From Methylocapsa sp. S129 (GTDB lineage Bacteria > Pseudomonadota > Alphaproteobacteria > Rhizobiales > Beijerinckiaceae), in the NCBI RefSeq assembly GCF_009765995.1, contig NZ_LMUI01000014.1:1-45529 (forward strand): DNA of 45,529 nt. The letters are read 5' to 3'. Below the pieces are notes generated by a model that saw only the letters and a program-made list of their open reading frames with translations, did not search any database and was not told the DNA's origin. The translations under genes were made by a program, and so were the position numbers. Positions 35,907 through 44,121 of this stretch are shown here, in pieces; the first letter of the stretch is position 1; each line of letters opens with the position of its first letter.

Positions 35907-36551
35907 TCAGGCGCCGCCGCCGACGGAGAGGTGCGCGCGCACCGAGGCGAACACGGCGCGAAACATTTGCGGCGTGAGCACCCCCGTATTGGTGTTGTAG
36001 CGGGAGCAATGGTAGCTGTCGAAAAGCTTCAGATGGCTGCCAGGCAGGTCGTGAATCGCGCCATGGGAAAACGGAAACCGCGCGAGCGGCAGCCCGAAAG
36101 TCCGCAAGGCGCTGTCATGGGCGATGCGTCCAAGGACCACGATGGCGCGCAGATTCGTGAGCCCGCTCAAAGCCCCGATGAGATAGCGTCGGCAGGTCGC
36201 GATCTCCAGCGGCGTCGGCTTGTTTTGCGGCGGCACGCAACGCACTGCGTTCACAATAGCGCAATCCTGCAGTTTCAAACCGTCGTCGGGCCGACGATCA
36301 TATTCACCGTCGGCAAAGCCGAATTCCAGCAACGTCGCGTAAAGTAGGTCCCCCGCGTAATCCCCTGTAAAGGGCCGCCCCGTCCTGTTGGCGCCGCGAA
36401 GCCCCGGCGCCAGGCCGATGATCGCCAGACGGGCGTCGACGGGCCCAAATGACGAGACCGGCGCATTATGCCAATCGGGGAATTGCTCGCGATTGGCGCG
36501 CCGGAACTCGGCCAGCCGCGGACAATCCTGGCAATCGCTCGGCGGCTCCAT
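35907..36551 (-). CDS. uracil-DNA glycosylase, family 5 (UDGb)
   Basis: A uracil-excising base excision repair enzyme of the Fe-S type. Motif A reads I-G-L-A-P-G-L-R-G-A-N-R-T-G-R-P-F, which is the UDGb form. Four cysteines that could bind a 4Fe-4S cluster are in D-C-Q-D-C near the N-terminus and in V-R-C-V-P-P and A-T-C-R-R further on. The H-C-S-R-Y-N-T-N-T-G segment near the C-terminus matches motif B of the family. I prefer ATG 36551 because family members start with the P-P-x-D-C-x-x-C-P segment. TTG 36638 would add 29 residues and lies 13 bases after the NYN stop. Family 5 enzymes also act on hypoxanthine and xanthine. Confidence 0.92.
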   Translation of the reverse strand: MEPPSDCQDCPRLAEFRRANREQFPDWHNAPVSSFGPVDARLAIIGLAPGLRGANRTGRPFTGDYAGDLLYATLLEFGFADGEYDRRPDDGLKLQDCAIVNAVRCVPPQNKPTPLEIATCRRYLIGALSGLTNLRAIVVLGRIAHDSALRTFGLPLARFPFSHGAIHDLPGSHLKLFDSYHCSRYNTNTGVLTPQMFRAVFASVRAHLSVGGGA

Positions 36552-36650
36552 ATCGAATGCCAAATGCGCCTCTGAGAAGGCCGGAGCCGTTCCGGCAAAA
36601 CCATCGCCGTTCTGCGTGATAATAACACGCTGGGGCAAGGGGGCGCGACG

Positions 36651-37265
36651 TCAATCCCCAGCGGTCTCGTCGCCAGGCTGGGCGAAACCGGCCAATTGGC
36701 CCGGCGGACGGCGATGGTCGCCCTGACGCGGCGCGCGCTCGCCCGGATCGCGCCCGATGCGCGCAATCATTTGCGTGAGGTCCACGAACTCGTCGGCCTG
36801 ACGGCGCAATTCGTCGGCGACCATCGGCGGCTGGGTGGCGACGGTGGAAACAACCGAAACGCGCACGCCTTTGCGCTGGATCGCCTCGACGAGCGAACGA
36901 AAATCGCCATCGCCCGAAAAAAGCACCATGTGATCGATATGGTCGGCCATTTCCATCGCATTGACCGCCAGTTCGATATCCATATTGCCTTTCACCTTGC
37001 GACGTCCCGTCGAGTCGACAAACTCCTTTGCCGCCTTTGTGACGACAGAATATCCATTATAATCCAGCCAATCGACGAGCGGACGTATGGATGAATATTC
37101 CTGATCTTCTACAAGCGCCGTATAATAAAACGCGCGTATCAGACGACCTTTGGCCTGAAACTCTCTGAGAAGACGTTTATAGTCAATATCGAAGCCGAGC
37201 GACTTTGCGCTTGCGTAAAGATTTGCTCCATCGATGAAAAGAGCGATTCGTTCTTGTTGCGGCAT
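36651..37265 (-). CDS. NYN domain protein (LabA/DUF88 type)
   Basis: A 204-residue PIN-like nuclease-fold protein. The N-terminus I-A-L-F-I-D-G-A-N-L-Y carries the first acidic residue, and K-G-N-M-D-I-E-L-A-V-N-A-M and L-F-S-G-D-G-D-F carry the others, so a metal-dependent RNase activity is plausible, although the family's function is not settled. The C-terminal tail is proline/arginine-rich and variable. ATG 37265 is chosen over TTG 37271. In many alphaproteobacteria this gene lies between smpB and rpoZ; smpB is not here. Confidence 0.9.
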   Translation of the reverse strand: MPQQERIALFIDGANLYASAKSLGFDIDYKRLLREFQAKGRLIRAFYYTALVEDQEYSSIRPLVDWLDYNGYSVVTKAAKEFVDSTGRRKVKGNMDIELAVNAMEMADHIDHMVLFSGDGDFRSLVEAIQRKGVRVSVVSTVATQPPMVADELRRQADEFVDLTQMIARIGRDPGERAPRQGDHRRPPGQLAGFAQPGDETAGD

Positions 37266-37768
37266 AATCAATATCTCTTCATGTTTTGATTCTAACAGAA
37301 TAACAACGATAATCTTGGCAAGAAATAGGCCTTCATTCTTTCATCCAGAATTACCCGTTTCGATACCGTCTTGCGCTCTCCGATCTGCATTTCTGGAAGC
37401 ATCGTAGGAGTCGTGAATTATTTGGCTTCGCTCGTTTATCAACTCGCCGGCGCCAGTGGAGTCAAGCGCGGAAATCGATCATTTCATTACATCATTAATG
37501 TGTATTAATGGCCGATTGACGATCTCTTCCAACGGATGGAAAGACGAAAATATCAATCGTCCCAAAATGGACAGTTTTCGCGCATGTTGCGGCATTTTGC
37601 GGACGATCTCGCCGCAGACGCAGAAAAATCACCCGCACGACCCCGACCTGCGCCGACGAGCCGCACTTGCCGTCAAAACTTGTTGCAGCCATGGTTTCGC
37701 GCAAGCTGCAAATCGGCTAATCCACCGCGACGCTCATTCTAGCGCGTCGTTTGAATTGGGGAAACGCT
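37266..37768. other. 503-base gene-poor, AT-rich gap
   Basis: No gene supported. The left two thirds is clearly more AT-rich than its surroundings (note the TATTAATGG and ATTAATGTG repeats near 37493-37512). A plus-strand frame from 37456 continues into the FAH gene in a different frame, has no homology and no ribosome binding site, and is rejected. In related genomes smpB would be expected just upstream of the NYN gene; it is absent. The region must hold the promoters of the NYN gene and of the FAH gene. Confidence 0.5.
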
Positions 37769-38623
37769 ATGAAACTGGTACGCTACGGCAAGTCGGGCAA
37801 AGAGAAACCGGGCCTCATCGACGCCGCCGGCAAGATTCGCGATCTGAGCGACATCATCGGCGATGTCGGCGCGGAAACGCTCTCGCCCAAGGTTCTTGCG
37901 CGACTCGCTAAAATCAAGCCCGACGCGTTGCCCCTCGTTCGTGGCGCGCCGCGCCTTGGTCCGTGCGTGGCCCATGTCGGCAATTTCATCGCCGTTGGTC
38001 TGAACTATGCCGACCATGCGGCCGAAACCGGGGCGGCCATCCCCAAAGAACCGATCCTTTTCAACAAGGCGCCGTCCTGCATCGTCGGCCCCAATGACGA
38101 CGTCATGATCCCGAAGAGCTCGGTGAAGACGGATTGGGAAGTCGAACTGGCGATCGTGATCGGAACCCGCGCTTCTTACGTCGCCGAAAACGAAGCGCTG
38201 GATTTTGTCGCGGGCTATTGCCTCTGCCATGACGTGTCCGAGCGCGAATTCCAGACGGAACGCTCCGGTCAATGGATGAAAGGCAAGGGCTGCCCGACAT
38301 TCGGCCCATTGGGCCCCTGGCTCGTCACCAAGGACGAAATCGCCGACGTGCAAAAGCTCGACATGTGGCTCGACGTCAATGGCGCGCGCATGCAGAAGGG
38401 CTCAACCGCCACGATGATCTTCAATGTGCGCAAGCTGGTGTCCTACATCTCGCATTTCATGATTCTGGAGCCTGGCGACGTCATCACCACGGGCACGCCG
38501 CCCGGCGTCGGCATGGGCATGAAGCCGCCGCGCTTTCTCAAGGCCGGCGACACCGTCTCGCTTGGCATTGAAGGCCTGGGCCAGCAGGCGCAGCGCGTCG
38601 TCGCCTGGAAGAAAGAAGCCTGA
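37769..38623 (+). CDS. fumarylacetoacetate hydrolase (FAH) family protein
   Basis: A 284-residue enzyme of the FAH superfamily, in the ureidoglycolate lyase / 2-keto-4-pentenoate hydratase / oxaloacetate decarboxylase group. It has the N-terminal domain with D-A-A-G-K-I-R-D-L, then V-G-L-N-Y-A-D-H-A-A-E at about residue 77. The metal ligands are in K-T-D-W-E-V-E-L-A-I-V-I-G near residues 122-132 and in N-D-V-S-E-R-E-F-Q (here H-D-V-S-E-R-E-F-Q), followed by K-G-K-G-C-P-T-F-G-P-L-G-P-W. GGGGAAA precedes the ATG at 37769. It acts on a ring-cleavage or 2-oxo acid product; the exact substrate is not readable. No pathway genes are adjacent. Confidence 0.92.
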   Translation: MKLVRYGKSGKEKPGLIDAAGKIRDLSDIIGDVGAETLSPKVLARLAKIKPDALPLVRGAPRLGPCVAHVGNFIAVGLNYADHAAETGAAIPKEPILFNKAPSCIVGPNDDVMIPKSSVKTDWEVELAIVIGTRASYVAENEALDFVAGYCLCHDVSEREFQTERSGQWMKGKGCPTFGPLGPWLVTKDEIADVQKLDMWLDVNGARMQKGSTATMIFNVRKLVSYISHFMILEPGDVITTGTPPGVGMGMKPPRFLKAGDTVSLGIEGLGQQAQRVVAWKKEA

Positions 38624-38673
38624 ACGTCGGCGTCTTGCTTCAACAACCTCCATCCGAAGCCGGATAGCGCCGC

Positions 38674-38988
38674 ATGAGACCGCTGAAATCGATCACCGGC
38701 GCTCTGTTTGCGGCGCTCTATGCCGTGGCGTTTGTCGTCGCCTATGTCGATTATCGCAACCATATCGGCCAATGGCTGGCCGATATTGGGCTTATTTTCG
38801 TCGCGTTGCCGTTTGTCCTGACGATGCGGTTTCTGTCAGGCGGCGCCTTCGATATGACCGGCGAGGACAGTCTCAAGCTGCTGGCGGCGGCGCTATTTTG
38901 CTGCGCGCTCGCCTGGGTGATTGGCGGCGCGCTGGAATGGGCCGCGCGGGCGATTTTTCGCCTCGCGCGCCGCCGGCCGTCCGCCTGA
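38674..38988 (+). CDS. small uncharacterised membrane protein
   Basis: A 104-residue protein with three likely hydrophobic helices (residues about 6-25, 33-51 and 67-93) and a basic C-terminus (R-L-A-R-R-R-P). No family recognised. It follows the FAH gene by 50 bases on the same strand and converges on argC, so it may be transcribed with the FAH gene. Confidence 0.6.
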   Translation: MRPLKSITGALFAALYAVAFVVAYVDYRNHIGQWLADIGLIFVALPFVLTMRFLSGGAFDMTGEDSLKLLAAALFCCALAWVIGGALEWAARAIFRLARRRPSA

Positions 38989-38997
38989 CCGGCGCGT

Positions 38998-39924
38998 TCA
39001 AAGGCCGAGCATCAATCTCAGATTTTGAACGGCCGCGCCGGACGCGCCTTTACCGAGATTGTCGAGCTTGGCGACGAGAACAGCCTGCCGATGTTTTTCA
39101 TTAGCAAAGACGCGTAAGTGCATGTCATTTGTGCCATTAAGCGACTCTGCTTCGAGCCGCCCAGCCTCGCCGCCTCCCTCCGCCATGGGCAGGACGCTGA
39201 CAAATGGACCGCCGCGATAATGCTCTTCAAGCGCTTGGCTCAATTGCCGACTCGTCGGCTTGCCAGGCAAGGCCTCCAGTTGCAGGGGAATGCTGACAAG
39301 CATCCCTTGGGCGAAATTGCCCACCGACGGCACAAATAGCGGACGCCGCGCGAGCCCCGAATAGGCCTCGATTTCGGGCGCGTGCTTGTGTTCGAGGCCG
39401 AGACCGTAGAGTTCGAAGGCCGGCGCCTGGCCGCTTTCATAGGCCGCGATCATCGTCTTGCCGCCGCCGGTATAGCCGCTCACCGACGTGATCGTGATCG
39501 GCGTCTCCTTGCTGATGAGGCCCGCCTCGGTCAGCGGGCGCAAGAGCGCTATCGCGCCAGTGGCGTGGCAGCCGGGGTTGGAGACCTTGCGCGCCTTGGC
39601 GATCGCCGCGCCCTGCCCGCGCGTCAATTCAGGAAAACCATAGGTCCAGCCCGGCGCGACGCGATGGGCGGAGGAGGCGTCGATAACGCGTGGGGCGGCC
39701 TCGCCCAGGCTCTCGATCAAGGCGGCGGTCTGCCGCGCCGCGTCATCGGGCAGGCAAAGGATCGCGAGATCGACCTCGCCGAGAAGACGCTGCTTGGCGG
39801 CAGCGTCCTTGCGCGCCTCCGCCGGCAGGCTGCGCAAGACGATTCCAGGCAGCGTGGCAAGCTTTTCGCGTATTTGCAGGCCGGTAGTTCCAGCCTCGCC
39901 GTCAATAAAAATGGTCGCTGTCAT
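38998..39924 (-). CDS. argC: N-acetyl-gamma-glutamyl-phosphate reductase, type 2
   Basis: NADP-dependent third step of arginine synthesis, 308 residues. The start F-I-D-G-E-A-G-T-T-G-L-Q-I-R is the type-2 ArgC Rossmann motif, and the active-site cysteine is in V-S-N-P-G-C-H-A-T-G near residue 118. The G-Y-T-G-G-G-K-T-M-I segment and the C-terminal L-D-N-L-G-K-G-A-S-G-A-A-V-Q-N are typical. Not linked to other arg genes here. Type 2 enzymes are about 30-40 residues shorter than type 1. Confidence 0.96.
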   Translation of the reverse strand: MTATIFIDGEAGTTGLQIREKLATLPGIVLRSLPAEARKDAAAKQRLLGEVDLAILCLPDDAARQTAALIESLGEAAPRVIDASSAHRVAPGWTYGFPELTRGQGAAIAKARKVSNPGCHATGAIALLRPLTEAGLISKETPITITSVSGYTGGGKTMIAAYESGQAPAFELYGLGLEHKHAPEIEAYSGLARRPLFVPSVGNFAQGMLVSIPLQLEALPGKPTSRQLSQALEEHYRGGPFVSVLPMAEGGGEAGRLEAESLNGTNDMHLRVFANEKHRQAVLVAKLDNLGKGASGAAVQNLRLMLGL

Positions 39925-39973
39925 GATCGTCTCGGTCGCAGGAGCAAAGCGATGGGGCGCAGGAGCGCCATCA

Positions 39974-39996
39974 GAGCGCGACCTGAGGTCGCGCTC
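39974..39996. terminator. 10-bp perfect hairpin between the 425-residue protein gene and argC
   Basis: GAGCGCGACC (39974-39983) and GGTCGCGCTC (39987-39996) form a perfect ten-base stem with a three-base TGA loop. It lies about 100 bases downstream of the minus-strand stop at 40098, and about 50 bases before the argC start, so it would either end the upstream transcript or shape the argC leader. There is no T-run, so it is a terminator candidate only. Confidence 0.45.
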
Positions 39997-40045
39997 CGGT
40001 CAAGGGCGATCAGCTTCGTCGGTGGCGAGCGGCTCTTGCACGGAT

Positions 40046-40072
40046 CATCATTTGCAAATGACGCAAATGATG
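40046..40072. repeat. perfect inverted repeat CATCATTTGC-N7-GCAAATGATG
   Basis: Arms 40046-40055 and 40063-40072 are perfect ten-base inverted repeats with a seven-base spacer (AAATGAC). The left arm and spacer together also contain the 12-base palindrome CATTTGCAAATG. It lies just after the stop of the 425-residue protein gene. It could be an operator for argC or an mRNA end structure; I cannot tell which. Confidence 0.5.
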
Positions 40073-40097
40073 CATGCCGTCAAGAGCGCCGCGCGCC

Positions 40098-41375
40098 CTA
40101 TTTATTCGCCGCCGCGGCGATATCGATCGTGCTGATCAGAGCCATCGGATCGCCGGCTCCCACGGCATCCGTAAACTTGAACGTCCCCGACTTCGGATGC
40201 AGCGAGATGGTCAGATTGGTGGGCGCGGCGATGAATTTCTGCGCCTCCGCGGCGACTTTCAACGCGGACGGATCGCCGCCCAGCACAGCCGGCAGCATCT
40301 GGCCCGCCGCGCCCATCCATTGTTTCTTCAGGGCGTCGGGCGTCGTCTTCTGCTGGTCGGCGAAATAGGTGACCGATTTTTCAAAAAGACCCGCATTGAC
40401 GAATTTGATCTCAATCGCGGCAATTGCGCCTCCCATGACGGCGCCCATCCGCGCCGAAGCGTCAGCGCCAAATAAAGCCGGATCAATATCGGCGAAATCC
40501 GCCTTCAGCTTGATGGCGCCGGCGTTGGGACTGTCGATCGTGAAGTCATCAAGCGTCAGTTTCTTGGCGCCGGCGTCGTAATGAGCGGCGACATGCGCGC
40601 TCAATTCGACGCGCGTATAGCCCAGGATCGCCAGGGAATTGGCGAATTCCGAGCCTTTGGACGGCTCGATAACAAGGCCCTTCACCGTCGTCGCGCCGTC
40701 CTTGAGAATATCGCCATCGTAATTGTTGCGGATTTCAACGGAACCGAGCGCGATGTGGATTGTCTTGCCTGGGCCGGCGTCCTTATCCGGGACGGTGAAA
40801 TCGAGGCCTTCCCACGAAACATGACCCAGATGAGTCAGCGGGGAAATCTGTTTGGGATCCTTGGCGGCGCCCAACGCATCCGCCAGATCGGCGTTCTCCA
40901 TGGTGAATGCGCCAGCCTTGATGCTCACCGGACCGTCCTTGTCCGTTCCGGAGCCATCGATGCCCGAGAAGCCGAATTTGCCGACTTTGCCTGAATCGAT
41001 GTCGCTTCCGGTGACATCGTGAATATGGATGGCGCCGCCCTTTTTCGGCGCGACATCGATCAGCGGAATCGACATTTCGCCGACCTTCAGCTTTTGCATC
41101 AAAGCGGTTTTATCCTCCTGCGAAGTATCGGGCGTCAGCAGTTTCTTGATTTCGTCCTCGCTGAGATTGGTCCCTTTGAACTCGGCATGTTTGATCGTCA
41201 TGACGTCGCCGTCCTTCGACGTGGTCGTGAAATCATCCAGCGTGACCTCCTCTTCCTGTCCCACCGGCCATGCGGCCGCCAATCGCGGGAAGGCGCCCAA
41301 AGCCAGAACAAGCGTCAGAAGCGATGCGCCGGCGAGCGTTGCGCGCGACGCCAGGCGAACGGAATGGTGAAACAT
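40098..41375 (-). CDS. exported protein of unknown function, 425 residues
   Basis: A secreted or periplasmic protein with a signal peptide: a basic start (F-H-H-S-V-R-L-A-S-R), a hydrophobic run to about residue 27 and A-A-A-W at the likely cleavage region. AGGGAG precedes ATG 41375; the frame extends to 41534 without a ribosome binding site. The mature part alternates short beta-strand-like segments, and a motif E/L-T-L-D-D-F-T is seen twice (T-L-D-D-F-T-T-T-S-K-D-G-D near residue 37 and T-L-D-D-F-T-I-D-S near the middle). It also contains S-I-K-A-G-A-F-T-M-E-N-A-D-L. This repetitive strand pattern recalls AsmA-like or beta-solenoid proteins, but I assign no family. Stands alone, with the argC gene about 170 bases downstream. 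Confidence 0.75.
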   Translation of the reverse strand: MFHHSVRLASRATLAGASLLTLVLALGAFPRLAAAWPVGQEEEVTLDDFTTTSKDGDVMTIKHAEFKGTNLSEDEIKKLLTPDTSQEDKTALMQKLKVGEMSIPLIDVAPKKGGAIHIHDVTGSDIDSGKVGKFGFSGIDGSGTDKDGPVSIKAGAFTMENADLADALGAAKDPKQISPLTHLGHVSWEGLDFTVPDKDAGPGKTIHIALGSVEIRNNYDGDILKDGATTVKGLVIEPSKGSEFANSLAILGYTRVELSAHVAAHYDAGAKKLTLDDFTIDSPNAGAIKLKADFADIDPALFGADASARMGAVMGGAIAAIEIKFVNAGLFEKSVTYFADQQKTTPDALKKQWMGAAGQMLPAVLGGDPSALKVAAEAQKFIAAPTNLTISLHPKSGTFKFTDAVGAGDPMALISTIDIAAAANK

Positions 41376-42351
41376 GACTGAAACTCCCTGGAAAAGGTCA
41401 ATATCGCCCAAGCAAGCGCGAACGGCCCCCAGCCAAATCGCAAACTCGCGCCCTTCGCTTCGGGCGCATGCGCTCAAGCCCCACGGGGGCGAAGATGCCC
41501 TAAGACGAGCCGCATGTCGATGGACGGGGAGCAAAGGCGGCTCAGGAATCCTGGAGCGAGATGATTTATGGTGGAACCGCCGATCGCAATGACGGGAGTT
41601 CGATTCAATTAATTCCTATCTCGCTCTTGCCTTCCTGAAGCGACCACAATGATATCAATGGGTTACATTTTCACCTGCTCAACATTTGCAAATTTTTTCG
41701 AGCCTGATCGTGAGATATCAAGGGGTTGCAAGCGAAAAACCGAAAAAAGCGATTTTCTGAAAAACCGCCGCCGCCCCGCCCTTTCTGCCCGCCCTTCGTG
41801 GCGCGTGCTCGCGCAAAAACTCAAGCGTCTCCGTTGGAAAACATCGGAAACTATACGATGGAAAAGCTGGAGCGTCCAGGCAATATTTCTCTAAAATAGA
41901 AACAAGCGGCTGGACTCTTATCCGCTAGTCGCCCCGGACCGAACATTGCTTGTTGGCGTCCGCCGCGATCAGGCTGGCGTCGACCGCGAAGCCTTCGCCG
42001 CCGACCAGGCCTTCGCTGAGGCGGCGCTCGACCACCGTCTCGAACAAATGCCGCAGGATGTCGCTCTGCAGGAAGCGGCGATGCCGGTTAAGCGAAAAAG
42101 TGGAGTGATCAGGCGCCTTGCCGTCAAGGCCGAGCCAACAAAACCAACGATATCCGCCAAATGCGGACTCTCGGCGCCGAACGTGAAAGGCGCCTCTCAG
42201 ACGGACCTTGAATCCGATGAAAGCTCTGGTGGTCGCAATATTTAAAAGTAATTACAATAACTTATGAGCCAGCCAACGCGAGTAGCGACGCCCCCGAGGC
42301 GCCACTACTCTTTCGCCTTCTGCAAACGGATCGAACTGCGAGGTGAAACCC
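41376..42351. other. 976-base gene-poor region with an IS remnant
   Basis: Holds no intact gene. The part from about 41580 to 41920 is AT-rich, with no frame I believe. From 41925 to about 42200 the minus strand contains a transposase fragment (separate entry). The last 150 bases are unremarkable and carry the ribosome binding site of the SGNH gene (GAGGTG at 42340-42345). Confidence 0.6.
41925..42200 (-). pseudogene. fragment of an IS5/IS1182-type transposase
   Basis: The minus-strand frame from about 42200 down to the stop CTA-complement at 41925-41927 reads Y-R-W-F-C-W-L-G-L-D-G-K-A-P-D-H-S-T-F-S, then L-N-R-H-R-R-F and later I-L-R-H-L-F-E-T-V-V, then G-L-V-G-G-E-G-F-A-V-D-A-S-L-I-A-A-D-A-N. 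This is the N-terminal/DDE boundary region of the DUF772-type transposases (IS5/IS1182 group), which read D-H-S-T-F-S-x-N-R-H and F-A-V-D-A-S-L-I-x-A-D-A-N. The start and the catalytic C-terminal half are missing, and terminal inverted repeats were not found. The fragment is therefore inactive. It marks past insertion-sequence activity in this accessory part of the window. Confidence 0.8.
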
Positions 42352-43185
42352 ATGTCGGACGAGCAAGTGCGCTGGCTTTTGAAGGTCATCCAACCCGAAG
42401 GGACCTTGGCCTCCCTCCCCGGGGGCGCCAACCTAAACCGGGAAGCTCATGCCGGGCTCCTCAACCTCCCGGTCGATATCTACGCGACCGAACTCGGCCG
42501 CATGCAAAAGGAGGCCTCGGAAGCGGCCGGCGCGTTGCTTGCTGACCCAGCCGTGGCATCGATGGTCGATCGCCTTCCCCTGCGGAAAGGGGCCAAGGTA
42601 GTGGCGTTCGGCGACAGCTTGACGTCCGATCCCCAATCTTGGGCGGTAGTCCTGAGGGAAATGCCGGCGAGGCGCCGCGGCGCCGACGGGATTTCGTTGA
42701 CCATCAGCGCAATCGCAGGCGAGACGACCACGCACGGTCTCGTGCGGATCGCAAATGCCATCAATTCCCGGCCCGACTGGATACTCTTCCTCTTCGGTAC
42801 GAATGACGCCCGCACGCAGGGCCCGCACCCCACGAAGACGCTCGTCCATCACGAGGAGACCGCGCGCAACATTGCCGAGCTGCGTCAGCGCGTTTCCAGA
42901 GAGAGCGCGGCGAGCTGCGTTTGGATCACCCCGCCCGCGGTCAACGAGGCACAGGTGGGGGCGCATTGGGGCCTGGCCAGGTTCGGGGTTCGGTTCCGCA
43001 ACGAAGACTTGGCGCGAGTCGCCAAGATCGTCCGCGAGGGCGACGGGCCGGTTATCGACGCCTTCTCAACGCTGGGGAGTCCCCCTCCTTCCGACCTGCT
43101 CATGGACGACGGTCTGCATTTCACTGTGGCGGGCCAGAAGCGACTGGCGCTCGAAGTGATCCGTGGCTGGAGCGAGCTCAAGTGA
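42352..43185 (+). CDS. SGNH/GDSL-type hydrolase
   Basis: A 277-residue esterase/lipase-like enzyme. The SGNH blocks are in order: G-D-S-L-T with Ser89, Gly123 in A-I-A-G-E-T, Asn151 in F-G-T-N-D-A, and Asp253/His256 in D-D-G-L-H-F. An N-terminal region of about 80 residues before the catalytic domain is unusual, with no signal peptide. Thus the enzyme is probably cytoplasmic. The ATG at 42352 has GAGGTG upstream. Its stop overlaps the start of the next gene by four bases (GTGA). The pair sits beside an IS remnant and looks like acquired DNA (inference). Acyl substrate unknown. Confidence 0.9.
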   Translation: MSDEQVRWLLKVIQPEGTLASLPGGANLNREAHAGLLNLPVDIYATELGRMQKEASEAAGALLADPAVASMVDRLPLRKGAKVVAFGDSLTSDPQSWAVVLREMPARRRGADGISLTISAIAGETTTHGLVRIANAINSRPDWILFLFGTNDARTQGPHPTKTLVHHEETARNIAELRQRVSRESAASCVWITPPAVNEAQVGAHWGLARFGVRFRNEDLARVAKIVREGDGPVIDAFSTLGSPPPSDLLMDDGLHFTVAGQKRLALEVIRGWSELK

Positions 43186-44033
43186 AACATCTCGTCATCG
43201 GCGCCACGGGAAACATCGGCTCTCGGGTAACCCGGCGCCTCGTTGATTCTGGAGCGCGCCCGTCCGTGTTCGTGCGCAGCGCGAAGAGGGCCAGAGCCCT
43301 TTTCGGCGACCATGTCGATATCCATACCGGAGACCTCGAAAAGCCAAGCTCCTCGCTCGCGACTGCGCTGGCTGGGGTCGACGGCATATTCCTCCTGACT
43401 GATGGATCGGATCTCGAGAAGCGAGATCGCGCGGTCTCCTTCGCCGCCCGCGACGCAGGCGTACGACATGTGGTCAAGCTCTCTACGTTGGACGTGCGAA
43501 CCGGGATCGGCACCGGTCCGTGGCACGCACGCGGCGAGGATGCCATTCGGGAGAGCGGGGTTGTGTTCACGTTCATTCAGGCGGCCGGATTCATGTCCAA
43601 CGCGCTCGGTTGGTCGGAATCCATCCGCCGAGAGGGCGTGCTGCGCTCGTCTACGGGTGGGGGCAAGATCGCATTCATCCATCCAGACGACATCGCCGCC
43701 GTCGCCACGGCCGCCCTGACCACGCGCAACCACGACGGCCAGGCGCTGGTGATCACCGGCCGTAAGGCGCTGTCCTATGGGGAGATGGCGGCCACGATAG
43801 GCAGAGCCATCGGCAAGCCCGTCGGCTTCGAGGAAATATCCGACCGGCAGGCGTACGCCGACGCCGTCGAATGGGCGGGGAAAGGCCCCTACGTCGATGC
43901 CCTTGTGGGCATCTGGCGCGCGGTGCGCGAGGGCCGACTTGACACGGTGACGGACGGGGTAAAACGAGTAACTGGGCGGCAACCAATCCCGTTCGCTCAG
44001 TGGGCCGCCGAGAACGCCGCTTCGTTTCAGTAG
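43182..44033 (+). CDS. NmrA-like NAD(P)-binding oxidoreductase
   Basis: A 283-residue atypical SDR of the NmrA/YtfG type. The N-terminus V-I-G-A-T-G-N-I-G-S-R-V is the dinucleotide-binding loop (G-x-x-G-x-x-G at residues 7-13). It includes V-K-L-S-T-L-D-V and F-I-H-P-D-D-I-A-A-V-A segments common to the family. The usual Tyr-x-x-x-Lys is absent, as in NmrA-like proteins that act as redox sensors or quinone reductases. It starts with GTG overlapping the SGNH stop, so the two are translated together. A joint function is likely but unknown. Confidence 0.88.
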   Translation: MKHLVIGATGNIGSRVTRRLVDSGARPSVFVRSAKRARALFGDHVDIHTGDLEKPSSSLATALAGVDGIFLLTDGSDLEKRDRAVSFAARDAGVRHVVKLSTLDVRTGIGTGPWHARGEDAIRESGVVFTFIQAAGFMSNALGWSESIRREGVLRSSTGGGKIAFIHPDDIAAVATAALTTRNHDGQALVITGRKALSYGEMAATIGRAIGKPVGFEEISDRQAYADAVEWAGKGPYVDALVGIWRAVREGRLDTVTDGVKRVTGRQPIPFAQWAAENAASFQ

Positions 44034-44121
44034 TGCTTCGGTGCGGCGCCTTAAAGGGGCAGCAACAAGAACTGCACGAAATCGTATGCTAAGGCGATAT
44101 TATACTTGACGGGACCAACCA

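Noticed and set aside
37456-37911. Plus-strand open frame overlapping the FAH gene start
   Set aside because: No ribosome binding site, no homology, and it overlaps the well-supported FAH gene in another frame.
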